DNA of 64,000 nt from GCA-002726655 sp046582185 (GCA_046582185.1 JAYGEX010000005.1:106479-170478), one strand, 5' to 3'; positions 35,959-44,240 are shown, counted from the first letter of the stretch. A program made the numbers and translations. Notes: a model not told the origin generated them from the letters alone.

Positions 35959-36066
35959 GCAGCCCTCCTGATTATTTCTAATGTTTACACTGTGCCATAT
36001 TGCGCGCTGGAGAGTATCTTCTATTTTTCCATCAGTCCGGATCTGCATTTGGATTTATGCACTAGA

Positions 36067-36344
36067 TCAGAACTTGACGTGGATTGTAGTAATGCCTGCC
36101 GTTTTTTCATTTTTTATCGATTGCAGGAAATTGACCAGTTTGTCGTAATCTTCGTGATTCCGCATCCAGATTTGGCTCGGCGAGTATCCTGTCCTTTGCC
36201 AAGATAAAGTCGGATACAAGGGCGGGCTGAAACATATCGGCTTGCTTCGGGAGCTTCCAATAGCACTTCGTATCCGAGTGTTTTGCCAACACCAATTGGG
36301 CCTTCGAACGCGATGTATCGAGGTACTCCATTGGGCTTGTCCAA
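36067..36344 (-). pseudogene. Remnant of a deoxynucleoside kinase gene
   Basis: Three reading frames each match a different part of the bacterial deoxynucleoside kinase family. The N-terminal part RYIAFEGPIGVGKT (P-loop) is followed by an abrupt jump. A second frame gives ADMFQPALVSDFILAKDRI, which corresponds to the segment before the catalytic DFL..KDR motif. A third frame gives DYDKLVNFLQSIK, the following helix, ending in TGA at 36067-36069. The original gene would be about 210 codons, so most of the middle and C-terminus is gone. It sits directly after pcnB, where relatives carry folK and panBC. The gene is certainly non-functional as it stands. Confidence 0.8.
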
Positions 36345-36352
36345 AGCGACGC

Positions 36353-37903
36353 CTATTTGTTATAGGATTTGTTGCCTGACCCGCGATTGTTGGAATAGCT
36401 GATCAAGTTTCCGTTTACGTCTTCCGGCTTATCCTTAACCTTACTTTCGTCGCCTTTACGGTTGCCGTCACGATCTGGGCGACTGGCATTGCGATCGGAG
36501 CGATTAGCATGGCGATTTGGGCGATTGGCATTGCGATCGGAGCGATTGGTATTTCGTTTGCGCTGTCTATTAGCGTTCCCGGTTTTGTTGTCTCTGTTGT
36601 TACCGTTTTCAGCAAAGTTACTTTGTTGGTCTTGACCGTTTTCCGCTGGATTCTGGCGTTTGCGTTTGCGCTTGTTCTGGCTTCTACCTGCTGTCGTCTG
36701 TTTGAGGTTTGCCTGGGCTTCACCGTCAGCTTCCTGATACTTGGTCCACCATTCACCCAGCCCATCCAGGTCCTCACCGGATTCTTCCCGCAGCAACAGA
36801 AAATCATAGGCCGCTCTGAATCTCTTGTGCCCAAGGAGGACGTCGGGTTTCTTCCCTTGTCGCATGGGTAGCCGAAATTGCAGGTTCCATATCTCTTTAA
36901 TAGGGCCAGAGAATCTCCTCGGGATTGAGGTAAATAGCTGCTGGGCAGCAATAACAGTAGTCGCGGCTTCATGAGAAGCCTCTACCGACGAAAGTCCTTC
37001 CTCTTCCAGCTTTGCTTTCTGTTCGATAAAGGGGTGCCAGAGTAATGCAGCAAATATAAAGGCAGGGGTTACAGGTTTGTCGATCGCTATTCGTTTGTCG
37101 GTACTTGCGAGGGACAGACTGATCAGTTTTTCGGCTCGCGAACCTTCCATGCAGCGATGTGTCGCTGGAAATAACCAGCTAAAGACTTCGTACTCCAACA
37201 TGGCATTGAGCGTTTCTACGCCATGGGCTGACATGAAAAGTTTCAATACTTCCTCGAAAATTCTTGCCGGTGGAATATCCTGTAGCAGGTGCGCCAGCCG
37301 GACAACAGACTCTGCGGAATCTTGTTCAATATCAAAGCCAAGCTTAGCCTTGAAGCGAACAGCACGTAGCATTCGAACAGGATCTTCGCGGTAGCGATCT
37401 TCAGGTTTTCCGATCAGCCTGATGCGCTTTGCTTCGATATCTGCCAGTCCACCAACCAGGTCAATGATCTCTTGGCTGTCGACATTGTAGTAGAGTGCGT
37501 TCATGGTGAAGTCGCGGCGATGAACGTCCTCTTCGAAGCTTCCGTATACATTGTCATCGAGTATCATTCCGCCTTCTGAATGACTGTCTTCATCGATTTC
37601 TTTGTGCGGGCCTCTGAATGTTGCAACTTCAATGATGTCTCTGCCAAAGCGAACATGCACGATCCGGAATCTTCTGCCGATCATCCTTGAATTGCGAAAG
37701 AGTTCACGAACTTCTTCCGGGTGGGCATTTGTGGAAACATCGAAATCTTTTGGCGTATTACCCAATAATAGATCGCGGACACAGCCGCCTACGAGGTAGG
37801 CTTCGTAGCCGTGTTCGGTGAGCCTGTTAATGACTTTCAGCGCATTCACGCTGATGTGCTCCGTTGGGAGGTTTTTTGCCAGGGAGGTCACTGCTTGGAC
37901 CAT
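36353..37903 (-). CDS. pcnB: Poly(A) polymerase I
   Basis: PcnB adds poly(A) tails that speed RNA decay. The 516-aa protein has the nucleotidyltransferase signature LVGGCVRDLLLGNTPKDFDV (residues about 37-56), the HRRDFTMNALYY segment, and the RYREDPVRMLRAVRFKAKLGF motif near 170. The last 110 residues are a basic, Asn/Arg/Asp-rich low-complexity tail with repeated NANR, RSDR and NRPDR units, probably RNA binding. It is the last intact gene in the gluQ-cbrX-cbrA-cbrB-pcnB row. Confidence 0.96.
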   Translation of the reverse strand: MVQAVTSLAKNLPTEHISVNALKVINRLTEHGYEAYLVGGCVRDLLLGNTPKDFDVSTNAHPEEVRELFRNSRMIGRRFRIVHVRFGRDIIEVATFRGPHKEIDEDSHSEGGMILDDNVYGSFEEDVHRRDFTMNALYYNVDSQEIIDLVGGLADIEAKRIRLIGKPEDRYREDPVRMLRAVRFKAKLGFDIEQDSAESVVRLAHLLQDIPPARIFEEVLKLFMSAHGVETLNAMLEYEVFSWLFPATHRCMEGSRAEKLISLSLASTDKRIAIDKPVTPAFIFAALLWHPFIEQKAKLEEEGLSSVEASHEAATTVIAAQQLFTSIPRRFSGPIKEIWNLQFRLPMRQGKKPDVLLGHKRFRAAYDFLLLREESGEDLDGLGEWWTKYQEADGEAQANLKQTTAGRSQNKRKRKRQNPAENGQDQQSNFAENGNNRDNKTGNANRQRKRNTNRSDRNANRPNRHANRSDRNASRPDRDGNRKGDESKVKDKPEDVNGNLISYSNNRGSGNKSYNK

Positions 37904-38103
37904 TGAGTGGTGCGTAACCTGCTCATATAGAAGATTGAGACTGCATCAAGTAGGAGGTATTAAAGCTTTTTTGAGGTAATCGGATGTTATGTAATTCAGG
38001 GTAAATACTAACAGACAATTGATGTAAGTGCGCTTTTTCAGCGAGACATTGCATATGTTTACTGACTTCAAATAGTTCTTGTCCATAATTGAAATCCTCC
38101 GCT

Positions 38104-38198
38104 GTTACTTCCTTTGTAAGTGACTGATTTAACAGCCTAACTAAATTTATATGCAGCAATTTCAGCCGAAAAAATGCTATTTCTGGACAGGAACTAAC
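38104..38198 (+). repeat. Dispersed 95-bp element, copy A
   Basis: It begins GTTACTTCCTTTGTAAG and ends CAGGAACTAAC, so the ends form an inverted repeat (GTTACTTCCT versus GTTAGTTCCT). It is closely similar over its full length to 54661-54755, including an identical ATTTCAGCCGAAAA core. It lies between the candidate small RNA and pcnB. No gene was found in the remaining sequence of this gap (37904-38103 and 38199-38226). Confidence 0.85.
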
Positions 38199-38226
38199 CA
38201 GGATGAACAACAAAAAAGAGGAAGTA

Positions 38227-38264
38227 CAAAGAAAAACGGGAAAAGTATTGCTACTTTTCCCGTT
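38227..38264 (-). terminator. Intrinsic terminator of the candidate small RNA
   Basis: On the minus strand AACGGGAAAAGTA (38264-38252) pairs perfectly over 13 bp with TACTTTTCCCGTT (38247-38235) around GCAA, a stable tetraloop. TTTCTTTG follows. The U-tract is on the minus strand only, which sets the direction. Confidence 0.88.
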
Positions 38265-38397
38265 CAGGAGCCATTTTTATTATTTTTATTTATTATTATT
38301 TTTATATTGCTCCAAAACATCGTAGATATCCTGGAGTTGGTTATGAGAACTGATCCCCAATACCGAAATTGACGTTTATTGTTTTTGTTGCCAATCC
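38227..38397 (-). ncRNA. Candidate CrcZ-like regulatory RNA between cbrB and pcnB
   Basis: The predicted transcript runs from about 38397 to 38227 on the minus strand (about 170 nt). The 5' end has a CAACAAAAACAATAAAC tract (38391-38375). A long A-rich tract made of AAT/AAA steps lies at 38310-38273, just before the terminator. Such AAnAAnAA tracts are the Hfq/Crc-binding sites of Pseudomonas CrcZ/CrcY. A sigma-54 promoter and TGTTAC half-sites lie upstream, and a perfect terminator ends it. In Pseudomonas crcZ lies in exactly this cbrB-pcnB gap, but is about 400 nt. Sequence homology is not claimed; the case rests on position, promoter, binding tracts and terminator. Confidence 0.68.
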
Positions 38398-38406
38398 ACT
38401 TACATA

Positions 38407-38424
38407 AAGCACTAAACGTGCCAA
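38407..38424 (-). promoter_or_regulatory. Sigma-54 promoter of the candidate small RNA
   Basis: On the minus strand TTGGCACGTTTAGTGCTT shows the -24 element TGGCACG and a -12 GC with exact GG-N10-GC spacing. The TSS is predicted near 38397. The neighbouring gene cbrB encodes a sigma-54 activator with an intact GAFTGA loop. Confidence 0.78.
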
Positions 38425-38467
38425 TGTGGATAGTTCAATTAAAACAAAGACTTAAGGTATTTTAATG

Positions 38468-38529
38468 TGTTACCCAAGTAGCTAGTGTTACCCAATGTTA
38501 CAAGTTTGTGAGTTCTTTGGTAACACTAG
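38468..38529. promoter_or_regulatory. Cluster of TGTTAC/GTAACA half-sites, probable CbrB enhancer
   Basis: TGTTAC occurs at 38468-38473, 38486-38491 and 38496-38501, and GTAACA at 38520-38525. The outermost pair extends to a perfect 11-bp inverted repeat, CTAGTGTTACC (38482-38492) and GGTAACACTAG (38519-38529). The cluster lies about 70-130 bp upstream of the predicted sigma-54 start, the right distance for an activator, and begins right after the cbrB stop. From memory, Pseudomonas CbrB recognises TGTTAC/GTAACA-type palindromes. Confidence 0.65.
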
Positions 38530-38541
38530 TTAACAATTGGC

Positions 38542-39912
38542 CTAACGTCTTCTTGATTTTTTACGAGGAATATTGAGCCTCTGGCGCTTCTGCCACAGGC
38601 ACTTTCGACTAATGCCCAATTTTTGGGCGAGTTCGGTTTCAGTCATGTGGTCCTGATTGTCGAGTACAAATTTCTGGAAATAGTCCTGCAGAGAGACATT
38701 TTCCTCCGGATTGTTGCTATCCGGCAGGCTATTATTGTCGGCGAAATGGTTGCTCTCATGCACATCGCTATTCACCTTGTTCACCGCAGGTATTGGAGGA
38801 TCAAATTCTATGGCAAGTAGTTCTGGCGTAATTGATTGCCCTTCACAGAGTATGACTGCCCTTTCAATGGCATTTTCCAACTCGCGGATATTGCCTGGCC
38901 AGTGGTATTCCCGTAAGGCAGCGAGAGTAGCCTCGGAAAAGGTGAGGTCAACTCGCTTGTGCCGCTTACAGGTCGATAGCAGAATATGATCAGCGATTAG
39001 CATCAGGTCACTTCCGCGATCTCGTAAAGGTGGCAGGGATAACTTAACGACATTCAGGCGATAGTAGAGATCTTCGCGGAATTGTTTCTTTTCAACCAGG
39101 GATTTGAGATCTCTGTGGGTTGCAGCAATTAACCTTACAGCCACTTTCTTGGTTTCAACTGAGCCGATACGCCGAATTTCGCCTTCCTGAAGTACTCGTA
39201 ATAGCCTTGCCTGAGCGTCCAGGGGAAGTTCGCCAATTTCATCGAGGAATAGAGTGCTTCCGTCAGCAGCTTCGATGATTCCGGCACGGGAGTTTGTGGC
39301 TCCGGTGAATGCTCCTTTCTCATGACCGAATAGTTCGGATTCAATCAGGCTATCGGGGATTGCAGCGCAGTTCAGCAGCATCATATCCATATCGGCTTGA
39401 GCGCTACCATGATGTATTGCCTTTGCCACGAGTTCTTTGCCTGTACCAGACTCTCCCACGATCAAGATATTAGAGTTGGTTGGTGCAACTTTCTTGATTC
39501 TGCTGAACAGATCAATCATGGCGTCCGAGTCACCAAGCATATTTGCAAATGGAAGATCTTCGGGTTCTTCAACCATACTTTGAATAGTGGCGAGCAGCTC
39601 ATCGTAGTCAAATGGCTTAGCGATGTAGTCCACCGCGCCAAGTTTCATGGTCTCAACTGCGGATCGTAAACTTGCGTAACTGGTCATGACGAGCACGGGC
39701 GTATTCGGCGCCAACCTGATGATGTTGGTGCCTGCAGGTCCCGGTAGGCGAAGGTCAGTTATGATTAAGCAAAATTTAGATAAATCGTGCTTTGTTGCCT
39801 CTCCAATGGAACCGGCCTCACAGATTTTATATTTTTTTTTCTCTAGGAATTTCTTGAGTGAGGATCGAATGACGACTTCGTCTTCGATGATAAGAATGTA
39901 CTTATGGCTCAT
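38542..39912 (-). CDS. cbrB: Sigma-54-dependent response regulator CbrB
   Basis: CbrB is an NtrC-type activator of carbon/nitrogen catabolic genes. The 456-aa protein has a receiver domain (1-115, with the DLRLPG phosphorylation region and the TSYASLRSA and KPFDY switch residues), an AAA domain with GESGTGKE near 153 and the sigma-54 contact loop GAFTGA near 200, and a C-terminal helix-turn-helix (TETELAQKLGISRKCLWQKRQRL). The start is the ATG at 39912, with a GGAAG site. It is encoded just after its sensor cbrA and before pcnB, the Pseudomonas order, which supports CbrB over NtrC. Confidence 0.9.
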   Translation of the reverse strand: MSHKYILIIEDEVVIRSSLKKFLEKKKYKICEAGSIGEATKHDLSKFCLIITDLRLPGPAGTNIIRLAPNTPVLVMTSYASLRSAVETMKLGAVDYIAKPFDYDELLATIQSMVEEPEDLPFANMLGDSDAMIDLFSRIKKVAPTNSNILIVGESGTGKELVAKAIHHGSAQADMDMMLLNCAAIPDSLIESELFGHEKGAFTGATNSRAGIIEAADGSTLFLDEIGELPLDAQARLLRVLQEGEIRRIGSVETKKVAVRLIAATHRDLKSLVEKKQFREDLYYRLNVVKLSLPPLRDRGSDLMLIADHILLSTCKRHKRVDLTFSEATLAALREYHWPGNIRELENAIERAVILCEGQSITPELLAIEFDPPIPAVNKVNSDVHESNHFADNNSLPDSNNPEENVSLQDYFQKFVLDNQDHMTETELAQKLGISRKCLWQKRQRLNIPRKKSRRR

Positions 39913-39937
39913 GCTCTTCCGTTTAATAGTGTGGTGA

Positions 39938-39966
39938 GCTAAACACCTATACCAGGATGTTGTCAA
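39938..39966 (-). promoter_or_regulatory. Possible cbrB promoter
   Basis: On the minus strand TTGACA (39966-39961) and TTTAGC (39943-39938) are 17 bp apart, just before cbrB. The -35 is perfect and the -10 is poor. It would let cbrB be expressed apart from cbrA, as reported in Pseudomonas. Confidence 0.4.
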
Positions 39967-40103
39967 CTAATTAGTTCTTGCCCGGATTCTGACACAGCCG
40001 AGATCACGTCCTTCGCAAATGATTGTTTTATGAGTCTAACAATAATTTGGTTCTGAATTTTCCTCGCGGCTTATATTATTTACGGAAAGGAGCTTATTAG
40101 AAT

Positions 40104-43025
40104 TCAGCTGTTTGTATGACCTGAACTCCGGGGCTCGTCTTTTACGTATTGTGGCAGTCTGATTGTAACTCGTGTGCCACTCGTTTCCGTCATAGCTTCA
40201 GCAACTATACTGCCATGATGTTCTTCGATTATAGTGGCAACAATTGCAAGCCCGAGGCCTGTGCCTTTGCCCGGATCTTTGGTTGTAAAAAAAGGTTCAA
40301 AGATTCGCTTTAGATCTGATGCGGGAATGCCATGCCCTTGATCCCGAATCTCAATAATGACACTTTCTTCTTCCAGGCGGTTGGTGATGAGAACTTCATT
40401 GTCTGGCTTGGAGGCGTCCCGGGCGTTTGATAGGAGGTTTACGAATACCTGGCTCAGTCGTTGTGAATCTCCAAGTGTGAAGATCTCCTGATCGCAACTA
40501 TTAATTAGCCGAACTTCGTTCTGGCGCTGGCTCAGGGAGAGCAAACTTATGGCTTCGTTGATACAAAGATGCAAATCAAGCGGAACACTAATGAGATCCA
40601 TCTCACCCTTGCGCGCATAGGCAAAGTTAGAGAGGGATTGCAGAATAGTAGATATGCGAGTGGTCTGGTGAAGGATTTCCCCTGACAATTCATGAAGCTC
40701 AGGGTCGTCTGAATCAAGTTTTATATTTTGTGCGAGGCAGGCAATGCCGGTTACCGGATTGCCGATTTCATGAGCAATGCCTGCGGCCAGCTGGCCAATG
40801 GCGGCCAGTCGCTCGTTGTGAAATAGCTGCGCTTCAATCAGTTGAGATTCTGTCAGATCTTCGATAACAATGACGAGGTCACCCTGCGAGGAATGGGTGG
40901 CCAGCGATGCCTTGTGCAGATTCACCAGTACCTTTCTTTCCTGAGTTTGCAACTCCACCTTAGGTTTGTATATAGCATCGTCATATACAAAGGTATTAAG
41001 GAGTTCCTTCCAGGGTTCGCTCAAATGCGTGATATGAGAACCAACAATCGACTCTGCCGGGATGCCAGTGATTTCCTGCATCGCCTGATTCCATGTACGG
41101 ACGATATATTGCGTGTCTATTGCGCAGACCGCAGTGGGAAGATCCTGGAGTACCTGTCTGTGATATCGACGAAGATCGTCCAGCTCCGCCGCGAGGCCAG
41201 TGAGTTGCGAATGGTAGTCTTCCAGATAATTTTCCAGAGTATGTACAGAGCCGGAAATTGACTTATAGGGCAGAACTCTGTCGATGATTCTGTGCGCGAT
41301 GGTTTGGCCCATCATGCTCGAAAGATTTGTTTCCATCTGGTTTCGAAGTTGGCTCAGCGCATGCGGGCGATTTTCATCTTCTGGAAAGCTGAGTTCAGAC
41401 AGGGCCAGAGTAACCTCTCTACTCGATACCGTTCGGCCCAGTGCCATGGCTAGATTACTTTCGATCTCACTCACCGATTGTGCGTGTAGTTCGCCGCGAA
41501 CACTGCCAAGGAATGAATCAGACAAGCACTCTTCGGCAGCAATGGCTTCCTCCTCCGTTGTCTCCGTGAGCATCGAGCAAATGCAGAACATAAATGTATT
41601 TGCGGTAAATGAAAGTGTTGCGGCATTGTGCCAGGAGGTTTCACTGATTTCGAATGTAAGGGGAGAGCCGAAGAGCAGATTGTCAATCAGTGGCAGTAGC
41701 AGCAATGTAAACCAGACAAGATATCCGGTAATGAGGCCGGCGATGAGCCCGGTACGGTTAGCTTTTGCCCAGTGAAAGCCGCCCACGAGCCCGGGTAGAA
41801 ATTGTAAGGCAGCAACAAAGGCGACAATGCCAAGGCTCATCAGGCTCTGGTCTTCGCCAAGCAATTTATAGATACCGAAAGAGGCAAGGATAATTGCTGC
41901 GATAAGCATTCGCCTGGTTCGCAGAATTAATGCGTAGATATCCACGCCAGGGTTTGGTCGATAAAGTGGTAATAGTATGTGGTTCAGGGTCATCGATGCC
42001 AGAGCCAGGGTTGTGACGATCAACACCCCACTAGCCGCAGCCAGGGTTCCCAGGAATGCAACGATAGTTACGGTTTCATTGCCCGTTGTCAGGCCAATTG
42101 CAATGGGATAAAACTCCGCTGGCGTTTCGGCGCCAAGTTTTTTTGCTGCCCACAGGATCGGCGGAATACAAAGGCTGAACAACAGCATGTAAAGAGGAAA
42201 CCCCCAGCGCGCACCGGTTATAGCACGGTCGTCGTCATTCTCGGTAATTAACATGTGGTAAACATGTGGCATTGCAACGGTAGCGGCGAAGAAGGTGAGC
42301 AGCAGAGACCGAGATGCGCCACTGCCAAGTCGTTTTTCTGCGCTCTCAAGAAGTTCCTGGTTCTGTAGAAGCCATGACTCCATTGCAGAAAAGTCGCTGA
42401 AGACATTGTAGGTACAATACCAGGCGACAAACATCAGAGCCGCCAGTTTGATAATGGACTCAAGTCCTATCGCGACAACCAGCCCTTCATGTTTATTACG
42501 TGTAGATAAGTGCCTGGCGCCGAACAGGATTGCAAAGACCGACATGGTCAGGCAAAACACGATTGCCAGAACGTCTTCACTGAGTTCTTGATTGAGCAGA
42601 TGGACAGTGACTGAGACGGCTTGAATTTGAAGGGCTAAAAGAGGAAGTACACCAAGCAACATCAGCAGGCTGATAATGCAGCCGACCCATGGCGCCGGGT
42701 ATCGAAACGCAAAGACATCAGCCAATGAGCCTAACTTGTGTGCCAGTGCGATTCGACTTATTGGAGTGAATAATACCGGAGCGATGAGGAAGGCCGCGCT
42801 GGCACCAATAAAGTACAATATGTAGCTTGAACCATATATTGAAGCAAGGCCCATTGAACCATGGATGGCGAACGCTCCTGCAAATACTCCGAGGGATAAC
42901 ACCCTTGTCGCCGGGTGCTTAACAATGGCCCGGGGTATATAGCCCTTCTCGGTGGCGTAGGCAGAACCAAATAATATCGCAAGGTAGGTAAGCCCGATTC
43001 CAAAAAGTTGGGTCAGCGAAAACAT
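40104..43025 (-). CDS. cbrA: Sensor histidine kinase CbrA with SLC5 transporter domain
   Basis: The 973-aa protein joins a sodium/solute symporter (SLC5) domain of about 13 membrane helices (residues 1-480), a linker/STAC-like region, a PAS domain (about 620-720, with AVCAIDTQYIVRTWNQAMQEITG), a HisKA domain with the phospho-His in AAGIAHEIGNPVTG near 753, and an ATPase domain (NLLSNARDAS; the GHGIP and GTGLGL boxes). CbrA of Pseudomonas has this architecture and transports histidine. It lies upstream of cbrB (191 bp) and 5 bp after the small gene at 43031-43297. Confidence 0.92.
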   Translation of the reverse strand: MFSLTQLFGIGLTYLAILFGSAYATEKGYIPRAIVKHPATRVLSLGVFAGAFAIHGSMGLASIYGSSYILYFIGASAAFLIAPVLFTPISRIALAHKLGSLADVFAFRYPAPWVGCIISLLMLLGVLPLLALQIQAVSVTVHLLNQELSEDVLAIVFCLTMSVFAILFGARHLSTRNKHEGLVVAIGLESIIKLAALMFVAWYCTYNVFSDFSAMESWLLQNQELLESAEKRLGSGASRSLLLTFFAATVAMPHVYHMLITENDDDRAITGARWGFPLYMLLFSLCIPPILWAAKKLGAETPAEFYPIAIGLTTGNETVTIVAFLGTLAAASGVLIVTTLALASMTLNHILLPLYRPNPGVDIYALILRTRRMLIAAIILASFGIYKLLGEDQSLMSLGIVAFVAALQFLPGLVGGFHWAKANRTGLIAGLITGYLVWFTLLLLPLIDNLLFGSPLTFEISETSWHNAATLSFTANTFMFCICSMLTETTEEEAIAAEECLSDSFLGSVRGELHAQSVSEIESNLAMALGRTVSSREVTLALSELSFPEDENRPHALSQLRNQMETNLSSMMGQTIAHRIIDRVLPYKSISGSVHTLENYLEDYHSQLTGLAAELDDLRRYHRQVLQDLPTAVCAIDTQYIVRTWNQAMQEITGIPAESIVGSHITHLSEPWKELLNTFVYDDAIYKPKVELQTQERKVLVNLHKASLATHSSQGDLVIVIEDLTESQLIEAQLFHNERLAAIGQLAAGIAHEIGNPVTGIACLAQNIKLDSDDPELHELSGEILHQTTRISTILQSLSNFAYARKGEMDLISVPLDLHLCINEAISLLSLSQRQNEVRLINSCDQEIFTLGDSQRLSQVFVNLLSNARDASKPDNEVLITNRLEEESVIIEIRDQGHGIPASDLKRIFEPFFTTKDPGKGTGLGLAIVATIIEEHHGSIVAEAMTETSGTRVTIRLPQYVKDEPRSSGHTNS

Positions 43026-43030
43026 AGGTG

Positions 43031-43297
43031 TCAGTCAACTTTTCCGAAGAGATTTTCCTGATCCAATTTTTCATTGTGCGCTGGTGTATCTTCAGGGCTA
43101 CCTTTTAATGTGGTCTCCTCGGCAAAATTGGTATTCCTCTTTATTTGCCAATGTAACCACATGGTTGCCAGCAGCAGGAAAATCCAGGGAATATAGATGT
43201 CAATCCAGGCAGTAAATGATTTGCCCCACCAATAGCTCGCGGCCGGGGTGAACACGAAGACCCCTAATACGATAAAGATGATGGTTCTTTCCAGCAT
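43031..43297 (-). CDS. Small two-helix membrane protein upstream of cbrA (CbrX-like)
   Basis: The 88-aa protein has two hydrophobic helices (about 4-23 and 32-50) and a charged C-terminus. It ends 5 bp before cbrA, so the two are probably translationally coupled. Pseudomonas has a short frame called cbrX in the same place, and the match here is by position and membrane topology, not by a recognised motif. The function is unknown. Confidence 0.75.
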   Translation of the reverse strand: MLERTIIFIVLGVFVFTPAASYWWGKSFTAWIDIYIPWIFLLLATMWLHWQIKRNTNFAEETTLKGSPEDTPAHNEKLDQENLFGKVD

Positions 43298-43352
43298 GGC
43301 TTGATCCTAAACTATTGGGCTGACTTTATCTTAATGCTGTGTATGCTAAAAA

Positions 43353-44240
43353 TCAGGCGATAAGTCCGGCTTGCTTTGGAACGGAATGAACGTCCCATTT
43401 GTCGATGGCGACCTTCAGGATACTATTGACAGAATTTGAATCGGATGGCCTGACTTGTCCCAGAAAACCCAGTGCACGAATGAGATTGTCTGGCGCACTT
43501 TTCTCATCAATGGCGGCAGCATGGGATTGTTTACTAAGTTTGTCTCCGGACTGGCCGAGAACAAGGGGGATATGCGTATAATTCATTACCGGCAGATCCA
43601 GCTTTTGTGCAAGATAAACCTGCCTGGGGGTCGATTCCAGCAGGTCTGCGCCCCGGACAACATGGGTGACCTTTTGGAATCCATCGTCCACTACTACAGC
43701 AAGTTGATAGGCAAATAATCCGTCTTTACGTTTGATAATGAAATCGCCGCAGCCTGATCTTGCGTTCCAATGCTGATCTCCAAGGACAGTATCCGTGATA
43801 TTGATCTGTGCCTCATTCATGAGGATGCGGAATGCAACAGGCTGTTTGAGCTCTGCAAGCGATTTGTGTCGACAGGTACCGGGATAAACTGGTGGCAGGT
43901 TTTTTCTGATGCAATCACATGGAAATACGAGTTTGTTTTGCGCCAGCTTGTCCAGCGCATATTTGTAGGCATGCAGGCGCATACTTTGGTACAGGATATC
44001 GCCATCCCACAATAGTCCGTGCGATCGTAGTTGTTGAATGATGATTTCCGGCGCGGCTATAGATTCCCGTGGTGGATCGAGATCTTCTATACGCAGTAAC
44101 CAGAGCCCATGGTTATGCCGCGCATCGAGAAAACTTGCAAGCGCTGCAACCAGTGAGCCGAAGTGGAGGGGCCCAGTGGGTGATGGGGCAAATCTACCCG
44201 TATAGTTGCTGTTTGAAGTTCCGTTACTATGAATAATCAT
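43353..44240 (-). CDS. gluQ: Glutamyl-Q tRNA(Asp) synthetase
   Basis: GluQRS attaches glutamate to queuosine in tRNA-Asp. The 295-aa protein resembles a truncated GluRS lacking the anticodon-binding domain: GRFAPSPTGPLHFGSLVAALAS (HIGH-type site HFGS), the zinc ligands in CDC and YPGTCR, and GDKLSKQ in place of KLSKR. I chose the ATG at 44240; a TTG seven codons upstream is in frame, and neither has a strong ribosome site. It follows dksA, as in most gammaproteobacteria. Confidence 0.94.
   Translation of the reverse strand: MIIHSNGTSNSNYTGRFAPSPTGPLHFGSLVAALASFLDARHNHGLWLLRIEDLDPPRESIAAPEIIIQQLRSHGLLWDGDILYQSMRLHAYKYALDKLAQNKLVFPCDCIRKNLPPVYPGTCRHKSLAELKQPVAFRILMNEAQINITDTVLGDQHWNARSGCGDFIIKRKDGLFAYQLAVVVDDGFQKVTHVVRGADLLESTPRQVYLAQKLDLPVMNYTHIPLVLGQSGDKLSKQSHAAAIDEKSAPDNLIRALGFLGQVRPSDSNSVNSILKVAIDKWDVHSVPKQAGLIA

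Noticed and set aside
37923..38213. 96-codon minus-strand reading frame in the cbrB-pcnB gap
   Set aside because: It overlaps the dispersed 95-bp element and has no recognisable motif or ribosome site; a chance frame is more likely.
38151..38372. Plus-strand reading frame of 73 codons in the same gap
   Set aside because: It reads through the terminator stem and the AT-rich tract on the antisense strand; composition is not protein-like.
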